This document shows positions 61,501 through 64,000 of a stretch of 64,000 bases of DNA, one piece after another. Positions within the stretch are counted from its first letter, which is position 1; every line of letters starts with the position of its first letter. The DNA comes from Monarcha castaneiventris obscurior (lineage: Eukaryota; Chordata; Aves; Passeriformes; Monarchidae): assembly GCA_026261815.1 (NCBI GenBank), contig JAMPIT010000379.1, positions 8,320,001 through 8,384,000 of the forward strand, given 5' to 3'. The notes beneath the pieces were generated by a model. The model worked only from the letters and a program-made list of their open reading frames with translations, did not search any database and was not told where the DNA came from. The position numbers and the translations under genes are program-made.

Positions 61501-64000
61501 CCATCAGTTTTTTCTTTTTGATCTGGTACCGTGATTGGTCTTACAGGTAGAGAACTACTAATAGCTTCATTTGGGCTTTTTTCTCCAATAGACATTTTTT
61601 TCTAGAAGTTGTCTGAAGGATTCAACACTCCTAGAAATGCACTTTTTATACTTCTGCCACTGCATAAGTATGGGGTAAAAAGCCAATAAAAGATAGCTAA
61701 AATTTCAAAATAAATCTCTCATTTACCTTGAATGAGCATTCTGTGTCAGTAAGCATTCAACCACTGTCCCTCATCAACTTCAACAATCATGTCCTTTGAA
61801 ATAAAAGAATTATTTTTGTTTTGCAATGCTATCAGCTGAGTTAGAGTGACCAAGAGCAGTCCACAGCAACTGACTTCAGAAGGGAAGTACTTGCTAGCTT
61901 ACAGAAATACAAAGCAGGGGCAGCTCAGACCTGCCTGATGAGTTTACAGCTACACATTCTGGTGTAAGCAACATTTTGGGGACAAGGAATTAGCACAGCT
62001 GAATTGTGAGGAGAGCAAACAAGTTTAGGAACCCTAAACTTTTGCTGCTTCATCAGTCAAATGGAACTGTAAAGTCTTTAAACTCAGACACATTAATGTG
62101 TATTAGTTTCAGCAAACTACTCAACCCTTCAAAGCGCAAAATGCCCTGAAGATTCACAGTCCTGCTACCTGCTCTGGAGCTATTCATGCTGTCTACAACC
62201 ACCATGTGCTTCAGCTTAATTGAGGCCTTCAGGAACAAGGCACTAGTATACATTTTAGAACTTCTTTGAGATGAAGTTTGAAATGAAAGAAAGGAAAAAA
62301 TGCCTTTAAAGTGGTGTCATCATGTAGAGTTTTGAAAAAGACTTTCGGAAAAGGCATCAGCTATAAAGCAGCATATGAGGACATATATGTACAAGCAGAG
62401 TCGATTAAATCCAGTCCATACTTGTAATGGTCAAAAACTATAAAGGTGAGGGAAATTTGGTGATCAGTTAAATTTTCAAGAGGTAAGGCAGAATAGTGAT
62501 GTAATTTGCAGCAGAGGATGGACTGTCTAAGAGGAAAAGGATCCCTTCAATCCTTCGAGGCCAAGAGCTGACTGCATTACACAGGGCATGAGCCACACTC
62601 CAAAGACCATCTGGAGGAAGTCTGCAAAACTCTTCCCTGCTATACTTGCTCCCTAAACAGACAGCAGCTTCCAGACTTCAGGAGTTCTTTTTTGTTATTT
62701 TTTCAGCAGGACTAACATGTTCTTGCATTGAAAACAGGGAGCAGTGCATGCTGTGGGCTCCTTCTGGAAGAGATTGGGTTGCCTTCTAAAAGCTGAAGAA
62801 GTTCAGACATTTCACTACATCCTGGCCTAGCCACAATGGCAAAGAAAATAAAAGGTAATCAGCCTGTAAACAATTTCCTAGGGAACTTAGAGCTGTCAGG
62901 TCAAGTAATAACTACCATTTTACCATCTTTGTAATTAAAGAAGAACACAGCCTCCAAAAACATCTGATTTATATATTAAATTCCTCAAATGGGACATTTG
63001 CAGTCTCTTATTTCCAAACTCGCACTATCCAACATACCCATCCAAAAGGTGACAAAAAGTTAAAATAAAAGTGGTGTGAATAAAATCTAATTTCTTGATA
63101 AAGAGGCCAAATCAGAAGTTTTACCAAAAAAATTTTTGCTTATCAAAGAATATTTGAATATTGAATTGAATATGGTAGTTTTAGATCAAGAGTATGCTTA
63201 CATATGGTAAATACATTTCTGTAGTACCAAGGTAAATAACAATAAGGACAGCAATTTAAAATCCCCCTGTTAATTTTTATGTGGAAAGTGGCACTCTTTC
63301 CTGTTCTGAAAAACGCAGTGTTTTAATTATTTCTCTTATGTAATATTCTAAATATCTTCAAAAAAACATAAATTTAAGAACGTCTTTGTGAAAAATCATT
63401 AAATGACTCCCATAGGAAAAGACACACATTTTCTACATGTCAATTTAGTCAGTTCAGCCATTAATTTAAAGTGTGGTATTGCTTCTGTTAACAGCCAGAG
63501 TCAGAGAACCATATATATGCCAACTTGTACCAACGAAGAACTTGGCAGGAAATTACCTAGTTCATGATGATTTATAAGACACATAAAGGAATTGAAATAC
63601 TGAAGAATTGCCCAGGAATCTCTGAACCTGCCACCTGCAGTGTTCCTTGCTTGACAAATTCCTCCCACCACAGGCAATCCTGAAAATCAGTGTCTGACAT
63701 GGGCAGACATAGGAAGTATAAGCGATGCCCTGAAAGTTATCAAACATGAAACAAAACCCCTCAATCATATGAATTAGCCTGAAAAGAAGAGGAAAATTTG
63801 GTGCTGTGATAACAGCATACAAAATAACTATCATAGAAATAACCAGTGCTCCAGAGCATGTAGTCAAGAGATTCCTCTGCTCCTTCACCATCTATACAGG
63901 ACAAAGCAGACTTCCAAAGCTGTTTTCACCCCAAGTGCAATTCAAGCATGGATCCAATGAAAAACGTAGGGTCAAGACATCAGCAAAGTTTGAGGGGAGA

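Larger units (their letters stand above)
32394..64000. other. Intergenic region upstream of ALKAL1, no gene recognised
   Basis: About 31.6 kb of AT-rich sequence. No open frame exceeds 140 codons and none matches a family I know. I looked for C-terminal exons of RB1CC1, the expected mammalian neighbour on this side, and did not see them. Recognisable contents are the CR1 fragments, tandem repeats, a purine-rich tract and a possible relic, listed separately. The remaining stretches, including 48.1-55.4 and 55.6-64.0 kb, show nothing I can name beyond short AT-rich simple sequence, for example 51490-51550 and 58780-58830. Confidence 0.6.

Noticed and set aside
32394..64000. Search for RB1CC1 terminal exons expected upstream of ALKAL1 by mammalian gene order
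   Set aside because: No segment encoding its C-terminal region was seen on the minus strand, and no long coding exon is present, so the gene probably starts beyond the right edge.
1..64000. CRISPR arrays, bacterial operons, insertion sequences, tRNA or rRNA genes
   Set aside because: None is present. The intron-exon structure, CR1 elements and LTR show vertebrate nuclear DNA.

Overview
The window is bird nuclear DNA, AT-rich, with large introns and few genes. Two things point to a bird: several CR1 LINE fragments in both orientations with the typical avian CR1 3' ends, and a solo LTR of the avian ERVL type. Nothing looks bacterial. Almost all open frames of 60-160 codons are chance frames in intron or intergenic DNA.

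The one gene I can identify is ALKAL1 (FAM150A, augmentor-beta), a secreted ligand of the receptor tyrosine kinases ALK and LTK. It lies on the minus strand. I assembled it from splice sites and the conserved ligand-domain sequence, because two of its coding exons are far too short to show as open frames. From right to left: a TATA box (32331-32337) inside a CpG island (about 30640-32335); a non-coding first exon (about 32305-32164); an 836-bp intron; a first coding exon (31317-31011) with start codon, signal peptide and Ala/Pro-rich spacer; a 25.4-kb intron; a 54-nt exon (5598-5545) encoding IFPRDSSLKDKFIKHFT; a 3.75-kb intron; and an 81-nt exon (1790-1710) encoding [20 protein letters not shown] and onward to the second conserved cysteine. 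Reading phases agree at every junction. The last coding exon, expected to carry the final two cysteines, was not found and must lie left of position 1.

From 32.4 to 64 kb is the region upstream of the gene. I found no exon there, only CR1 fragments, a diverged 79-80-bp tandem triplication with nested palindromes (47528-47756), a purine-rich stretch (42305-42800) and a poorly preserved stretch (36660-38700) that may be a transposon or pseudogene relic. In mammals, as I recall, RB1CC1 lies on this side of ALKAL1 and ST18 on the other; no exon of either was recognised.

For a second look: the palindrome-rich TATA/CpG promoter, an isolated GC-rich island with a 261-codon open frame in the large intron (about 7250-7680), the tandem repeat, and a tail-to-tail CR1 pair. 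I saw no convincing new molecular system.
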